A DNA stretch of 64,000 bases from Pseudomonas sp. GD03858. GTDB taxonomy: Bacteria > Pseudomonadota > Gammaproteobacteria > Pseudomonadales > Pseudomonadaceae. Shown piece after piece: positions 8,991-18,865 of this stretch (its first letter is position 1; every line of letters starts with the position of its first letter). The position numbers and the translations under genes are program-made. The notes under the pieces are model-generated. The model had not been told where the DNA came from. It saw only the letters and a program-made list of their open reading frames with translations, and did no database searches. The DNA is taken from assembly GCF_029840925.1 (NCBI RefSeq), contig NZ_JAOCDM010000004.1:1-64000 (forward strand), given 5' to 3'.

Positions 8991-10454
8991 CTAGCGCTTG
9001 TCGCGACGCTTCTTCTCGGCCTTCTTGTGGTGCGACATCAGGCGGCGCTTCTTGTTGACCTGGCGGTCGGTGAGGGTGTTCTTCTTGCCCTCGAACGGGT
9101 TGTCACCGCCCTTGTACTCGATGCGGATCGGCGTGCCGACCAGCTTGAGCACCCGGCGGTAGGTGTTCTCCAGGTAGCGCGAGTAAGAGTTGGGGATCTT
9201 GTCGGTCTGGTTGCCGTGGATCACGATCAGCGGCGGGTTGGCACCACCGAGGTGGGCATAGCGCAGCTTGATCCGGCGACCGTTGACCAGCGGTGGCTGG
9301 TGCACGCTGATGGCGTCTTCGAGAATCTGCGTCAGGCGGCTGGTCGGCCAGCGGGTGACCGCCGACTTGAACGCGGCCTGCACCGACTTGTACAGGTGGC
9401 CCACGCCGGTGCCGTGCAGCGCCGAGATGAAGTGGATGTCGGCGAAGTCGACGAAGAACAGCCGGCGCTCCAGCTCGGTCTTCACGTAGTCGCGCTCGCC
9501 CGACTCCATGCCGTCCCACTTGTTCAGGGCGATGACCACGGCGCGACCGGCGTCCAGGGCGAAGCCCAGCAGGTTGAGGTCGTGGTCGACCACGCCTTCG
9601 CGGGCGTCCATGACGAAGATCACCACGTTGGCGTCCTTGATCGCCTGCAGCGTCTTCACCACCGAGAACTTCTCGACTTCCTCGTGGATCTTGCCGCGCT
9701 TGCGCACGCCGGCGGTGTCGATGAAGGTGTACTTCTCGCCATCGCGTTCGAACGGGATGTAGATACTGTCGCGGGTGGTGCCCGGCTGGTCGTACACCAC
9801 CACGCGCTCTTCACCGAGCATGCGGTTGACCAAGGTCGACTTGCCGACGTTGGGGCGGCCGATGATGGCGATCTTGATGCCATCTTTCTCGCTTGGGCCA
9901 GGGATGCGGGTGGCTTCCTCGCCTTCGGCGACATCCTCGTCGAGGGCTTCTTCCTCGGGGTCACGGGGAATGTGGCCGAGCAGCGACTCCATCAGGGCGT
10001 TGATACCGCGGCCCTGGGAGCCCGCCACCGGGATGGCGTTGCCCATGCCCAGCGGCGAGAACTCGGCGCGGGCGATATCGGGGTCGATGTTGTCGATCTT
10101 GTTGGCGACCAGGATCGCCTCTTTGTTCCGCTTGCGCAGGTGATCGGCGATCATCTGGTCGGCGGCGGTCATGCCAGCACGGGCATCGACCAGGAACAAG
10201 ACGTAGTCAGCTTCTTCGATGGCCATCAGCGACTGCTCGGCCATCTTCTCGTCCATGCCCACTTCGTCACCGGTGATACCACCGGTGTCGATCAGGATGT
10301 AGGAACGACCCTGCCAGCTGGCATCGCCGTACTGGCGATCACGGGTCAGGCCCGACAGGTCGCCGACGATAGCGTCGCGGGTCTTGGTCAGGCGGTTGAA
10401 CATGGTGGATTTACCGACGTTCGGCCGGCCCACCAGGGCGATTACGGGAACCAT
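8991..10454 (-). CDS. der: Ribosome-assembly GTPase Der (EngA)
   Basis: An essential double-GTPase needed for maturation of the 50S ribosomal subunit. The 487 residues contain two G domains with P-loops 'GRPNVGKS' at residues 9-16 and 199-206, two DTGG/DTAG G3 motifs and NKID/NKWD G4 motifs. An acidic linker lies near 165-185. A C-terminal KH-like domain ends in a very basic tail ([20 protein letters not shown]). The ATG before [10 protein letters not shown] is preferred to one 4 codons upstream because the core begins directly with the G1 strand. It is the last gene of the hisS-bamB run. Confidence 0.98.
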   Translation of the reverse strand: MVPVIALVGRPNVGKSTMFNRLTKTRDAIVGDLSGLTRDRQYGDASWQGRSYILIDTGGITGDEVGMDEKMAEQSLMAIEEADYVLFLVDARAGMTAADQMIADHLRKRNKEAILVANKIDNIDPDIARAEFSPLGMGNAIPVAGSQGRGINALMESLLGHIPRDPEEEALDEDVAEGEEATRIPGPSEKDGIKIAIIGRPNVGKSTLVNRMLGEERVVVYDQPGTTRDSIYIPFERDGEKYTFIDTAGVRKRGKIHEEVEKFSVVKTLQAIKDANVVIFVMDAREGVVDHDLNLLGFALDAGRAVVIALNKWDGMESGERDYVKTELERRLFFVDFADIHFISALHGTGVGHLYKSVQAAFKSAVTRWPTSRLTQILEDAISVHQPPLVNGRRIKLRYAHLGGANPPLIVIHGNQTDKIPNSYSRYLENTYRRVLKLVGTPIRIEYKGGDNPFEGKKNTLTDRQVNKKRRLMSHHKKAEKKRRDKR

Positions 10455-10480
10455 GCGGCTCTCCACTCTTGAATTCTTGA

Positions 10481-10510
10481 AAATGCAAAGGCCGCTGCAA
10501 GGCAGCGGCC
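10481..10510 (-). terminator. Hairpin between bamB and der
   Basis: GGCCGCTGC / GCAGCGGCC form a 9-bp stem with a 3-base loop, and on the minus strand it is followed by TTTGCATTTTC. It lies between bamB and der, so it may reduce read-through into der rather than fully stop it. Confidence 0.55.
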
Positions 10511-10571
10511 GGTATTCGGGCGGCGCGTCATGCGCCGCTGCCCGGGGCCGGTCAGAGCCCCAAGCTTAGCC

Positions 10572-11714
10572 TCAGCGGATGGTCAGTGCCTCGAGCTTGC
10601 CGCTGTTGCCAAAGACGTAGATGGTGTTGCCGACCACGAGCGGTCGGGCACGCAGGCCATCGCTGTCGATACGCTCACGGCCGACGAAGCGGCCATCAAC
10701 CTGGCTGAGCAGGTGCAGGTAACCCTCGAAATCACCCACCGCCACGTAGCTGGAGAACACCTCCGGCGCCGACAGCTGACGGCGGGCCATCGAGTCGTTG
10801 CTCCACAGCGCGCTGGAAGAACGCTCGTCGACGCTTTGCACGGTACCCGACGCTTCGCTCACATAGACGTTGCCGAAGCCCTGGGCGACACCCACGTAGC
10901 TGGAAGCATCGCGCTGCCACAGCACGCGGCCGCTTTCCAGGTCCAGGCCGGCGACGCGGCCCTGGTAGGTGCTGACGTAGAGGGTGCCACCGGACAGCAG
11001 CAAGCCACCGTCGATATCCACCACGCGATCCAGCTCGGAACGGCCCTGCGGGATGGCCACGCGGCTCTCCCACACCGGCACGCCGTTGCTGATGTCCACC
11101 GCAACCACCTTGCCGGTGGACAGGCCGGCCACCGCCAGGCGGTTGGTCACCACCGGCGCGCCGGTACCGCGAAGGGTCAGCACGGCCGGGCTGTTCTCGT
11201 AGATCCAGCGACGGTCGCCGGTGGCGGCGTCGAGGCCGATCAGGCGGTCATCCTGAGTCTGCACAACGACCACATCACCGTTGTTGGCCGGCGGCGCCAG
11301 CACTTCGCTGGTGACGCGGGAACGCCAGCGCTCTTCACCAGTGCTGGAGTCCAGCGCGATGACTTCGCCCTTGAGGGTCCCCAGCATGACCAGGCCGTAG
11401 CCCACGCCCACGGCACCGGAAACCGGCAGCTCGAGATCTTTCTTCCACACCACGTCGCCGGTGAGGCGATCGAGGGAGAAGACCTTGCCGTTGACATCGG
11501 CGGCGTAGATACGGTCGTTCTCGATGGCCGGCACCAGGGTGTTGTAGGTCTCGCCCTGGCCGTCACCGATCGAACGGCTCCACTGCTTCTTCAGCACCAC
11601 TTCCTCGGTGAACTTGGTCAGCTCGGCCGGAGGCAGTTCCTTCTTGCTGTTGCTGCTGCAACCCGCCGCCAGCACGGCGAGGGTGAGCACTGCTGCTTGT
11701 TTCCAACCCTTCAC
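10572..11714 (-). CDS. bamB: Outer-membrane assembly lipoprotein BamB
   Basis: A periplasmic eight-bladed propeller lipoprotein of the BAM complex that inserts beta-barrel proteins. The start chosen is a GTG directly after the yfgM stop, with an AGGGGA site about nine bases before it. It gives a compact lipoprotein signal (MKGWKQAAVLTLAVLAAGC) with lipobox LAAG-C. An ATG nine codons upstream is possible but overlaps yfgM. Repeated PQQ-type blades ('VFSLDRLTGDVVWKKDLELP', 'VIALDSSTGEERWRSRV', 'LIGLDAATGDRRW', 'VAGLDLESGRVLWQRD') fill the 380 residues. It follows yfgM, as in most gammaproteobacteria. Confidence 0.96.
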   Translation of the reverse strand: MKGWKQAAVLTLAVLAAGCSSNSKKELPPAELTKFTEEVVLKKQWSRSIGDGQGETYNTLVPAIENDRIYAADVNGKVFSLDRLTGDVVWKKDLELPVSGAVGVGYGLVMLGTLKGEVIALDSSTGEERWRSRVTSEVLAPPANNGDVVVVQTQDDRLIGLDAATGDRRWIYENSPAVLTLRGTGAPVVTNRLAVAGLSTGKVVAVDISNGVPVWESRVAIPQGRSELDRVVDIDGGLLLSGGTLYVSTYQGRVAGLDLESGRVLWQRDASSYVGVAQGFGNVYVSEASGTVQSVDERSSSALWSNDSMARRQLSAPEVFSSYVAVGDFEGYLHLLSQVDGRFVGRERIDSDGLRARPLVVGNTIYVFGNSGKLEALTIR

Positions 11715-11715
11715 T

Positions 11716-12357
11716 TCAGGCGTCCCCTTTGGCCAGGTCATCCAGCTTCAGTTGCAGGCCACCGATCGCGGCGTCGTCGGACAGCGCGGCCTTGGCTTTT
11801 TCGTAGGCGCTGTGCGCATCGTCGGCGCGGCCCAGCTGTACCAGCAGGTCGCCCTTGAGTTCTTCGCGGCTGGCCAGGAACGCCTTGTCGGTGTCACCGT
11901 CGAGCAGCTTGAGCGCGTCCTCGGCCTTGTCCTGGGCGGCGAGCACGCGGGCCAGGCGCTGGCGCGAGATCTCACCGAGGGTGGCGTCGGCCGGCTTGTC
12001 CATCACGTTCTTCAGCTCGCTGACCGCATCGTCCAGCTTGCCGCTCTCGACCGCGACCTTGGCCACGAACAGGCTGCCGTACTGGGCGTAGGCGGTGCCG
12101 CCGAACTCGCTCTTGAGCTTGCCGGACAGCTCGGCGACCTTGGTCGCGTCCGGCTTGCCGTCTGGCGTCAGCGAGGTTTCCAGCAGCGCCTGGTACAGCG
12201 CCGAGGCGCCTTGCGACTGGTTGGCCTGGTACTTGTGCCAGGTCTGCCAGCCCAACACCACCACGCCGGCCAGCAGGGCGCCGGTCAGCAGCGGCTTGCC
12301 GTTGCGGTTCCACCAGTCCTTGGCCGCTGCCAGGCTCTCATCATCGGTACTCGACAC
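11716..12357 (-). CDS. yfgM: YfgM-type ancillary SecYEG/chaperone TPR protein
   Basis: A 213-residue inner-membrane protein with a short cytoplasmic N-terminus, one membrane segment at about residues 24-40 ('LLTGALLAGVVVLGWQTW') and a periplasmic TPR-like region ('YAQYGSLFVAKVAVESGKLDDAVSELKNV', 'LKGDLLVQLGRADDAHSAYEKAKAAL'). YfgM associates with SecYEG and periplasmic chaperones such as PpiD in E. coli. It lies between hisS and bamB, the conserved order. Confidence 0.93.
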   Translation of the reverse strand: MSSTDDESLAAAKDWWNRNGKPLLTGALLAGVVVLGWQTWHKYQANQSQGASALYQALLETSLTPDGKPDATKVAELSGKLKSEFGGTAYAQYGSLFVAKVAVESGKLDDAVSELKNVMDKPADATLGEISRQRLARVLAAQDKAEDALKLLDGDTDKAFLASREELKGDLLVQLGRADDAHSAYEKAKAALSDDAAIGGLQLKLDDLAKGDA

Positions 12358-12395
12358 CCCAATACTCCTATTCGCCTATTCGTTGTCGGACCGCG

Positions 12396-13685
12396 TCACG
12401 CCTGGGCGATCGCGGTTTCCAGGTGCTCGGCAAGAGCATCCCAGGCAATGTTCTGTTGTTCGCCCTGGCCACGCAGGGGCTTGAAGCCGATCTCTTGCTT
12501 GGCCAGCTCGTCGTCGCCGAGGATCAGGGCGAACAGCGCGCCACTCTTGTCGGCCTTCTTGAACTGGCTCTTGAAGCTGCCGCCACCGGCATTGACCGCC
12601 AGGCGCAGGCCCGGCAGGCGATCGCGCAGGCGCTCGCTCAGGCGCAGGCCGGCCAGCTCCGCCGCGTCGCCGAAGGCGCACAGGTAGACGTCGACGGTGC
12701 GGCTGATCGACTCGGGCACCTTGCCCAGGGTCTCCAGCAGCAGGATCAGGCGCTCGATGCCCATGGCGAAACCGACGCCCGGGGTCGGCTTGCCGCCCAT
12801 CTGCTCGACCAGGCCGTCATAGCGGCCACCCGCGCAGACGGTGCCCTGGGCGCCGAGCTTGTCGGTAACCCACTCGAACACGGTCTTGCTGTAGTAATCG
12901 AGGCCACGCACCAGCTTGGTGTTGATCACGAACGGAATGCCGGCGGCGTCCAGGCGAGCCTTGAGGCCCTCGAAGTGCACGCGGGATTCTTCGTCCAGGT
13001 AGTCTTCCAGCTTCGGCGCGCCGACCAGCACCGCCTGGGTATTCTGGTCCTTGCTGTCGAGGATGCGCAGCGGGTTGCTCTTCAGACGGCGCTGGCTGTC
13101 CTCGTCCAGTTGCTCGAGGCGGGCCGAGAGATACTCGACCAACGCGTCGCGATAACGAGCGCGGGCTTCGCTGGTGCCCAGGCTGTTGAGCTGCAGCTCG
13201 ACCGCGTCCTGGATGCCCAACAGGCTCCACAGGCGCCAGGTGAGCATGATCAGCTCGGCGTCGACGTCCGGGCCGTCGAGGTTGAACACCTCCACGCCGA
13301 TCTGGTGGAACTGGCGGTAGCGGCCTTTCTGCGGACGTTCGTGGCGGAACATCTGGCCGATGTACCAGAGCTTCTGCACCTGCCCGTTGCCGGTGATGCC
13401 ATGCTCGAGCACGGCGCGCACGCAGGCGGCGGTGCCTTCGGGACGCAGGGTGAGCGAATCACCGTTGCGGTCCTCGAAGGTGTACATCTCTTTTTCGACG
13501 ATATCGGTGACTTCACCGATGGAGCGCTTGAACAGCTCGGTGAACTCGACGATCGGCGTGCGGATCTGGCTATAGCCGTAGCTGTCCAGCAAGCCGGCCA
13601 CGGTGCCCTCGAAGTAGCGCCACAGCGGCGACTGGTCGGGCAGGATGTCGTTCATGCCACGGATGGCTTGCAGCGATTTGCTCAC
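12396..13685 (-). CDS. hisS: Histidyl-tRNA synthetase
   Basis: A class II aminoacyl-tRNA synthetase of 429 residues. The N-terminus '[12 protein letters not shown]' is the typical HisRS opening. Motif 2 is in '[16 protein letters not shown]', the histidine-specific loops are '[15 protein letters not shown]' and '[13 protein letters not shown]', and motif 3 is '[11 protein letters not shown]'. The C-terminal anticodon-binding domain spans about residues 330-429. It charges tRNA-His in the cytoplasm. It sits 23 bases after ispG in the minus-strand run. Confidence 0.98.
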   Translation of the reverse strand: MSKSLQAIRGMNDILPDQSPLWRYFEGTVAGLLDSYGYSQIRTPIVEFTELFKRSIGEVTDIVEKEMYTFEDRNGDSLTLRPEGTAACVRAVLEHGITGNGQVQKLWYIGQMFRHERPQKGRYRQFHQIGVEVFNLDGPDVDAELIMLTWRLWSLLGIQDAVELQLNSLGTSEARARYRDALVEYLSARLEQLDEDSQRRLKSNPLRILDSKDQNTQAVLVGAPKLEDYLDEESRVHFEGLKARLDAAGIPFVINTKLVRGLDYYSKTVFEWVTDKLGAQGTVCAGGRYDGLVEQMGGKPTPGVGFAMGIERLILLLETLGKVPESISRTVDVYLCAFGDAAELAGLRLSERLRDRLPGLRLAVNAGGGSFKSQFKKADKSGALFALILGDDELAKQEIGFKPLRGQGEQQNIAWDALAEHLETAIAQA

Positions 13686-13708
13686 GAATAGTCCTTACGA
13701 ATCTGTGC

Positions 13709-14818
13709 TCAGCCGCGGGCGATCAGCGCCGCGTCGGCCTCGGCCTTTTCGGCCGCTTTCTGGCGAATGAGCTTTTCCAGCTCGTCCACCAGGTTTTCGT
13801 TGTTCAGCTTCTGCGATGGCTTGCCATCGATGTAGACCAGGTTCGGCGTGCCGCCGGTCAGGCCCACGTGCGATTCCTTGGCTTCACCCGGGCCGTTGAC
13901 CACGCAGCCGATCACCGCCACGTCCAGCGGTACCAGCAGGTCTTCCAGGCGCCCTTCCAGCTCGTTCATGGTCTTGACCACATCGAAGTTCTGCCGCGAG
14001 CAGCTCGGGCAGGCGATGAAGTTGATGCCACGCGAGCGCAGGTGCAGCGACTTGAGGATGTCGTAGCCGACCTTCACTTCCTCGACCGGATCGGCGGCCA
14101 GGGAAATGCGGATGGTGTCACCGATGCCTTCGGCCAGCAGCATACCTAGGCCGACGGCGGATTTCACCGTCCCCGAGCGCAGGCCACCGGCTTCGGTGAT
14201 ACCCAGGTGCAGCGGCTGGATGATCTGCTTGGCCAGTAGGCGGTAGGCTTCGACGGCCATGAACACGTCGGAGGCCTTGACGCTGACCTTGAAGTCCTGG
14301 AAGTCCAGACGGTCCAGATGCTCGACGTGACGCATGGCCGACTCGACCAGCGCCGCCGGCGTCGGCTCGCCGTACTTCTTCTGCAGGTCCTTTTCCAGGG
14401 AGCCGGCGTTGACGCCGATGCGGATCGGGATGCCACGGTCGCGGGCGGCATCGACCACGGCGCGCACACGGTCTTCACGGCCGATGTTGCCCGGGTTGAT
14501 GCGCAGGCAGTCGACGCCAAGCTCGGCCACGCGCAGGGCGATCTTGTAGTCGAAGTGGATGTCGGCGACCAGCGGCACGCTGACCAGCTGCTTGATCTTG
14601 CCGAAGGCCTCGGCGGCGTCCATGTCCGGCACCGAGACGCGCACGATGTCCACGCCTGCGTCGACCAGGCGCTGGATCTGCGCCACGGTGGCGGCGACAT
14701 CGTTGGTGTCGGTGTTGGTCATGCTCTGCACCGCGATGGGCGCATCGCCACCCACCGGCACATTGCCGACCCAGATTTTGCGGGATTCGCGACGTTTGAT
14801 CGGAGATTCGCCGTGCAT
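13709..14818 (-). CDS. ispG: 4-hydroxy-3-methylbut-2-enyl diphosphate synthase (flavodoxin)
   Basis: Makes HMBPP from MEcPP, the penultimate step of the MEP isoprenoid pathway, using a [4Fe-4S] cluster. The 369 residues have the TIM-barrel N-terminal half ('[22 protein letters not shown]') and the cluster cysteines in '[13 protein letters not shown]' and '[21 protein letters not shown]'. The start is 3 bases from the rodZ stop, so the two genes are probably translated from the same message. Its need for an iron-sulfur cluster fits the nearby isc genes, although they form a separate operon. Confidence 0.98.
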   Translation of the reverse strand: MHGESPIKRRESRKIWVGNVPVGGDAPIAVQSMTNTDTNDVAATVAQIQRLVDAGVDIVRVSVPDMDAAEAFGKIKQLVSVPLVADIHFDYKIALRVAELGVDCLRINPGNIGREDRVRAVVDAARDRGIPIRIGVNAGSLEKDLQKKYGEPTPAALVESAMRHVEHLDRLDFQDFKVSVKASDVFMAVEAYRLLAKQIIQPLHLGITEAGGLRSGTVKSAVGLGMLLAEGIGDTIRISLAADPVEEVKVGYDILKSLHLRSRGINFIACPSCSRQNFDVVKTMNELEGRLEDLLVPLDVAVIGCVVNGPGEAKESHVGLTGGTPNLVYIDGKPSQKLNNENLVDELEKLIRQKAAEKAEADAALIARG

Positions 14819-14821
14819 GAC

Positions 14822-15850
14822 TTACTGTCCCAACTTCAGGCGAGCGGTTTCGCCACTGGTGAACGGGGCGACATCGACCGCCTGGCCGTTGTAGCTCACC
14901 TGGGCGCCACGGGCGAAGCCCAGGCGTACCGCGAACGGTGGCTTGCCGGTCAGTTCCAGGTTGTCGCCCTTGCGCTTGATCGCGCTGAACAGCACCTTGC
15001 CGTTGCCATCGGTGACCTGGGTCCAGCAATCGGCGGTGAATTGGATATGGACCTTGGCGCTGCCGGCCGGAGCCGGCGCGGCCTCAGCGGGCGCAGCCGG
15101 TGCGACCGGAGCGGTCGATGCGACGGGGGCGGCTGGCGCAGCGGCAACAGGCGCGGCGGGCGTGACCACAGCGGGAGTGGCTGGCGCGACAACCGCTGCC
15201 ACTGGCGCTGAAGCGGTCGGCGTCGGCGCGGTGCTGGCAACTGGCGTCTCGGCTTCGGCGACCGGTGCCTGCTCGGTACCGCTCGGCTCCAGCGGCAGGG
15301 CCTGGCCTTCGGACTGCTGGCCTTCGCTCACGGCCTGGTCTTCCGGCTCGTCGAGCGGATGAATCTGGGTGGTGCCGTCGGCGCTCTCGACCTCGACGTG
15401 CTCCAGGGCGATCTTGGCCAGATCCTTGCCCCGCAGGCTGCTCTGGTCCTGCCACCAGAAGAAGCCACCGCCGACCACCGCCACCAGCAGCAGCAGGCTG
15501 ACCACGCGCAGGATGTTATGCGACAGGCGTACCGGCTCTTCGATGCGCCCCAGCGAATGCACCTCGCTGCCCTGGGCATGGGTGCCGGTGATCTGGTCGA
15601 ACGCCTCGACCAGCGGCGCCTGGTCCATGTCCATCAGCTTGGCGTAGGCGCGGATGTAACCACGGGCGAAGGTGTGTCCAGGCAGCTTGTCGAAGGCGCC
15701 GTTTTCCAGGTTGTTCAGCGAAGAGACCGTGAGGTTGAGCTTGCGAGCGACCTCGGCCTGGCTCCAGTCGCGTTTTTCACGGGCCTGGCGCAAGACGTCA
15801 CCGGGGTTCTGGCGAGTCGCTGCTGCTACTTCAGTGTGCGCGGCTTTCAT
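14822..15850 (-). CDS. rodZ: Cytoskeletal cell-shape protein RodZ
   Basis: A 342-residue bitopic protein that links MreB to the elongation machinery. It has an N-terminal helix-turn-helix (about residues 17-80, 'LRQAREKRDWSQAEVARKL'), one membrane helix at about 113-133, a long Ala/Pro/Thr/Val-rich periplasmic linker (about 190-260) and a C-terminal DUF4115 domain ('KVHIQFTADCWTQVTDGNGK'). The start overlaps the pilF stop as ATGA, so translation is coupled. The low-complexity linker is normal for Pseudomonas RodZ. Confidence 0.95.
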   Translation of the reverse strand: MKAAHTEVAAATRQNPGDVLRQAREKRDWSQAEVARKLNLTVSSLNNLENGAFDKLPGHTFARGYIRAYAKLMDMDQAPLVEAFDQITGTHAQGSEVHSLGRIEEPVRLSHNILRVVSLLLLVAVVGGGFFWWQDQSSLRGKDLAKIALEHVEVESADGTTQIHPLDEPEDQAVSEGQQSEGQALPLEPSGTEQAPVAEAETPVASTAPTPTASAPVAAVVAPATPAVVTPAAPVAAAPAAPVASTAPVAPAAPAEAAPAPAGSAKVHIQFTADCWTQVTDGNGKVLFSAIKRKGDNLELTGKPPFAVRLGFARGAQVSYNGQAVDVAPFTSGETARLKLGQ

Positions 15851-16608
15851 CGTTGCTCCGACAGGTATTGCTGATATTCCGGCGTACCGGGATAAAGTCG
15901 TTGTAATTGCCGGCCCAGGCGGGCCGCGTTGCCCTGGTCGTCGAGGGCGCGAGCCAGGCGCGTGCCCAGCAGCAGGCTGCGGGCGTCCTGGTCGCTCAGC
16001 TGGCTGAATCGATCGTAGTAGTCCCGGGCCGGCACATAATGCCTGTTTTCGTAGGACAACTCAGCCATTTCGAGCAAAGCCTTCGGTTGCCGCTGATTGA
16101 GCCGAAGAGCCTTCTCCAGATATTCGCGCGCCTGCTCGCCCTGCCCTAGTTTCAGGGCGGTCAGCCCCAGGTTCTCGTAGACCCGGGACCGCTCAGGATA
16201 CAGGGTATCGGCGGCAGCCTGACGGAACATCGCCTGGGCTTCGCCGAAACGGCCCTGAGCATATAGGAAACTGCCGTAATTGTTGCGGATTCGTGTGTCA
16301 TCCGAGCGTACGGCCAACGCTTTCTGGAAGTGCTGGCTGGCCAATGCCGGCTCGTCTTCGGCCTGGAACACCAGCGCCAGGGCGGCGTGAGCGTCGGCAT
16401 CACGGCCATCCAGGGCCAGGGCCTTGCTCAAGGGTGCCTTGGCCTGCTCGGTCAAACCTTGTTGCAAATACCCCAGCCCCAGTTGCACATACGCCCTGCC
16501 CGCGTCTTCACGCCCCTGGCGACTGGCCAGGGGATCGCTCGCGCCACCGGACACGCAGCCGGCCAGCAGCAAAAGCGTCAGGATCGGCAGCGCGGCGCGC
16601 AGGGTCAT
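15847..16608 (-). CDS. pilF: Type IV pilus pilotin lipoprotein PilF (PilW family)
   Basis: A 253-residue outer-membrane lipoprotein with lipobox 'LLLLAGC' (C18) and about six TPR units, such as 'YVQLGLGYLQQGLTEQAKAPLSKAL', 'AHAALALVFQAEDEPALASQHFQKAL' and 'ENLGLTALKLGQGEQAREYLEKAL'. PilF/PilW pilots the PilQ secretin to the outer membrane. It overlaps rodZ by four bases and follows rlmN by 15 bases, the conserved Pseudomonas order. Confidence 0.95.
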   Translation of the reverse strand: MTLRAALPILTLLLLAGCVSGGASDPLASRQGREDAGRAYVQLGLGYLQQGLTEQAKAPLSKALALDGRDADAHAALALVFQAEDEPALASQHFQKALAVRSDDTRIRNNYGSFLYAQGRFGEAQAMFRQAAADTLYPERSRVYENLGLTALKLGQGEQAREYLEKALRLNQRQPKALLEMAELSYENRHYVPARDYYDRFSQLSDQDARSLLLGTRLARALDDQGNAARLGRQLQRLYPGTPEYQQYLSEQR

Positions 16609-16623
16609 GGAGGCAAGTGCTCG

Positions 16624-17766
16624 TCAGGGGCGCGCGGCGCTGTCTTGCGGCTCGTCGGCAGCCAGCTGGCGCACGGCGATGTAGCGCTCGCTGCGGCGGG
16701 TACGGTCATTGACCTGCCCCACCAGCTGACCGCACGCGGCGTCGATATCGTCACCGCGGGTCGTGCGGGTGGTGACATTGAAGCCGCCGTGGTGCAGCAG
16801 GTCCTGGAAGCGACGGATGGCATTGTTGCTCGGTCGCTCGTAGCCCGAGTGCGGGAACGGGTTGAACGGGATCAGGTTGATCTTGCACGGTACGTCACGC
16901 AGCAGCTCGATCATCTGCGCGGCGTGCTCGGGCTGGTCGTTGACATCCTTGAGCAGGGTGTACTCGATAGTGAGCACGCGCTTGCCGCCGAGGGTGGACA
17001 TGTAGCCCATGCACGACTCCAGCAGCATCTTCAGCGGGTACTTCTTGTTGATCGGCACCAGCTTGTTGCGCAGCTCGTCGTTCGGCGCGTGCAGCGACAG
17101 GGCCAGCGACACGTCGATGTGCTTGGCCAGCTCGTCGATCATCGGCACCACGCCCGAGGTGGACAGGGTGACGCGACGCTTGGAAATGCCATAGCCCAGA
17201 TCTTCCATCATGATCTTCATGGCGGCGATGACATTGTCGAAATTCAGCAGGGGTTCGCCCATGCCCATCATGACCACGTTGGTGATGGCGCGGTCGATCT
17301 TGGCCGGGACGGTCCCGAAGGATTTGTTGGCAAGCCACACCTGGCCGATCACTTCGGCGGCGGTGAGGTTGCTGTTGAAGCCTTGCTTGCCGGTGGAGCA
17401 GAAGCTGCAGTCCAGGGCACAGCCGGCTTGCGACGACACGCACAGGGTGCCGCGATCGTCGGTGGGAATGTAGACGGTCTCGACGCAGCTGCCGGAGGCA
17501 ACGCGGACCACCCACTTGCGGGTGCCGTCGGCGGAAATGTCTTCGCTGACCACCTCCGGACCGCGAATCTCGGCAACGGCCTCGAGCTTTTCGCGCAAGA
17601 CCTTGCCGACATTGGTCATGGCGGCGAAATCATCGACGCCAAAGTGGTGAATCCATTTCATCACCTGACCGGCACGGAAGCGCTTCTCCCCGATTGAGTC
17701 GAAGAACTGTTCCATTTCCGCCAGGGTCAGCCCCAGCAGGTTGATCTTGTCAGTCGATGTCGTCAT
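16624..17766 (-). CDS. rlmN: Dual-specificity 23S rRNA/tRNA adenine C2-methyltransferase RlmN
   Basis: A radical-SAM enzyme that methylates A2503 of 23S rRNA and A37 of several tRNAs. The 380 residues carry the [4Fe-4S] motif C116-x3-C120-x2-C123 ('[11 protein letters not shown]') and the C-terminal catalytic Cys in '[11 protein letters not shown]'. The N-terminal accessory domain ('[19 protein letters not shown]') is intact. The gene starts 28 bases after ndk and is likely co-transcribed with pilF-rodZ-ispG-hisS. Confidence 0.98.
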   Translation of the reverse strand: MTTSTDKINLLGLTLAEMEQFFDSIGEKRFRAGQVMKWIHHFGVDDFAAMTNVGKVLREKLEAVAEIRGPEVVSEDISADGTRKWVVRVASGSCVETVYIPTDDRGTLCVSSQAGCALDCSFCSTGKQGFNSNLTAAEVIGQVWLANKSFGTVPAKIDRAITNVVMMGMGEPLLNFDNVIAAMKIMMEDLGYGISKRRVTLSTSGVVPMIDELAKHIDVSLALSLHAPNDELRNKLVPINKKYPLKMLLESCMGYMSTLGGKRVLTIEYTLLKDVNDQPEHAAQMIELLRDVPCKINLIPFNPFPHSGYERPSNNAIRRFQDLLHHGGFNVTTRTTRGDDIDAACGQLVGQVNDRTRRSERYIAVRQLAADEPQDSAARP

Positions 17767-17794
17767 GGATTCACCCTCACCCGTAAGCTTTCGC

Positions 17795-18220
17795 TTAGCG
17801 AGTGGTTACCTCGGTAGCAGCGAAGAAGTAAGCGATTTCGCGAGCAGCGGCAGCTTCGGAGTCCGAACCGTGAACGGCGTTGGCGTCGATCGACTCGGCG
17901 AAGTCAGCGCGGATGGTGCCTGGAGCAGCTTCTTTAGGGTTGGTGGCGCCCATCAGCTCACGGTTCAGAGCGATGGCGTTTTCGCCTTCCAGAACCTGAA
18001 CGACGACAGGGCCCGAAGTCATGAAGGCAACCAGGTCGCCGAAGAAGCCACGAGCGCTGTGCTCGGCGTAGAAGCCTTCGGCTTCGGCCTTGGACAGCTG
18101 CTTGATTTTCGAGGCAACGATTTTCAGGCCAGCTTCTTCGAAGCGAGTGGTGATCTTGCCGATGACGTTCTTGGCGACGGCGTCAGGCTTGATGATGGAG
18201 AAAGTACGTTGAACAGCCAT
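17795..18220 (-). CDS. ndk: Nucleoside diphosphate kinase
   Basis: A 141-residue enzyme that transfers the ATP gamma-phosphate to NDPs through phospho-His117, seen in 'NAVHGSDS'. The family start '[14 protein letters not shown]' and loops '[16 protein letters not shown]' and '[14 protein letters not shown]' are all present. A promoter with a perfect TATAAT lies inside the hairpin that ends the isc transcript just upstream, so ndk probably begins its own transcript. Confidence 0.99.
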   Translation of the reverse strand: MAVQRTFSIIKPDAVAKNVIGKITTRFEEAGLKIVASKIKQLSKAEAEGFYAEHSARGFFGDLVAFMTSGPVVVQVLEGENAIALNRELMGATNPKEAAPGTIRADFAESIDANAVHGSDSEAAAAREIAYFFAATEVTTR

Positions 18221-18246
18221 GGAAAACTCCAGAATATTGAGTGTTG

Positions 18247-18279
18247 CGAAAAATTAAACCCGCGAATTATACGCGGGTT
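18247..18279 (-). terminator. isc-operon terminator hairpin overlapping the ndk promoter
   Basis: AACCCGCG / CGCGGGTT form a perfect 8-bp stem with a 7-base loop, about 30 bases after the iscX stop, and on the minus strand TTTAATTTTT follows. The loop holds a perfect TATAAT on the same strand (complement of 18266-18271) that can serve as the ndk -10 box. Confidence 0.65.
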
Positions 18280-18309
18280 CCAGGGGATTGCCTAACCTGC
18301 AGCGTGCGC

Positions 18310-18510
18310 TCAGTCGGCTTCTTCGATCCAGGCCGCCTGGATGGCCTCGAGCACCTTCTCCCCGCCGCGCGACGGATCGTCGCTGAAGTCGGGCAGTGCC
18401 AGCACCCAGCGGTGCAGATCGACGAAATTCACGTAACGAGGATCGACCTCGGGCTTGCTTTCCGCAAGCTGGATGGCGATCTCAAGTACATCAATCCATT
18501 TCAGGCTCAT
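18310..18510 (-). CDS. iscX: Fe-S cluster assembly protein IscX
   Basis: A 66-residue acidic protein with the IscX signature 'KWIDVLEIAIQLAESKPEVDP' and 'FVDLHRWVLALPDF'. IscX binds IscS and iron and tunes cluster assembly. It is the last gene of the isc operon, 10 bases after fdx, and is followed by the operon's terminator hairpin. Confidence 0.96.
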   Translation of the reverse strand: MSLKWIDVLEIAIQLAESKPEVDPRYVNFVDLHRWVLALPDFSDDPSRGGEKVLEAIQAAWIEEAD

Positions 18511-18520
18511 GGGTGATCCC

Positions 18521-18862
18521 TCAGTGCGGCGCTTCGGCGGCGTGGTTGAGCGAATACTTGGGGATCTCGATGGTCAGGTCTTCGTCGCCCACCACCACCT
18601 GGCAACCCAGGCGCGACTGCGCCTCCAGGCCCCAGGCCTTGTCCAGCATGTCCTCTTCGAGCTCGTCCGCTTCTTCAAGCGAGTCGAAACCCTTGCGGAC
18701 GATGCAGTGACAGGTCGTGCAGGCCTTGACGCCGCCGCAGGCACTTTCCATCTCGATGTGATGGTCGTGGGCCAGCTCCAGGATGTTGGTCCCGGTCGGC
18801 ACTTCCACGGTCAGCCCCTCGGGGCAGAACTTCTCATGCGGCAGGAATGTCACCAGCGGCAT
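18521..18862 (-). CDS. fdx: ISC-system [2Fe-2S] ferredoxin
   Basis: A 113-residue adrenodoxin-type ferredoxin with cluster cysteines C42, C48, C51 ('ACGGVKACTTCHC') and C87 ('RLGCQ'). It supplies electrons during cluster assembly on IscU. It follows hscA by three bases in the isc operon. Confidence 0.98.
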   Translation of the reverse strand: MPLVTFLPHEKFCPEGLTVEVPTGTNILELAHDHHIEMESACGGVKACTTCHCIVRKGFDSLEEADELEEDMLDKAWGLEAQSRLGCQVVVGDEDLTIEIPKYSLNHAAEAPH

Positions 18863-18865
18863 CGG

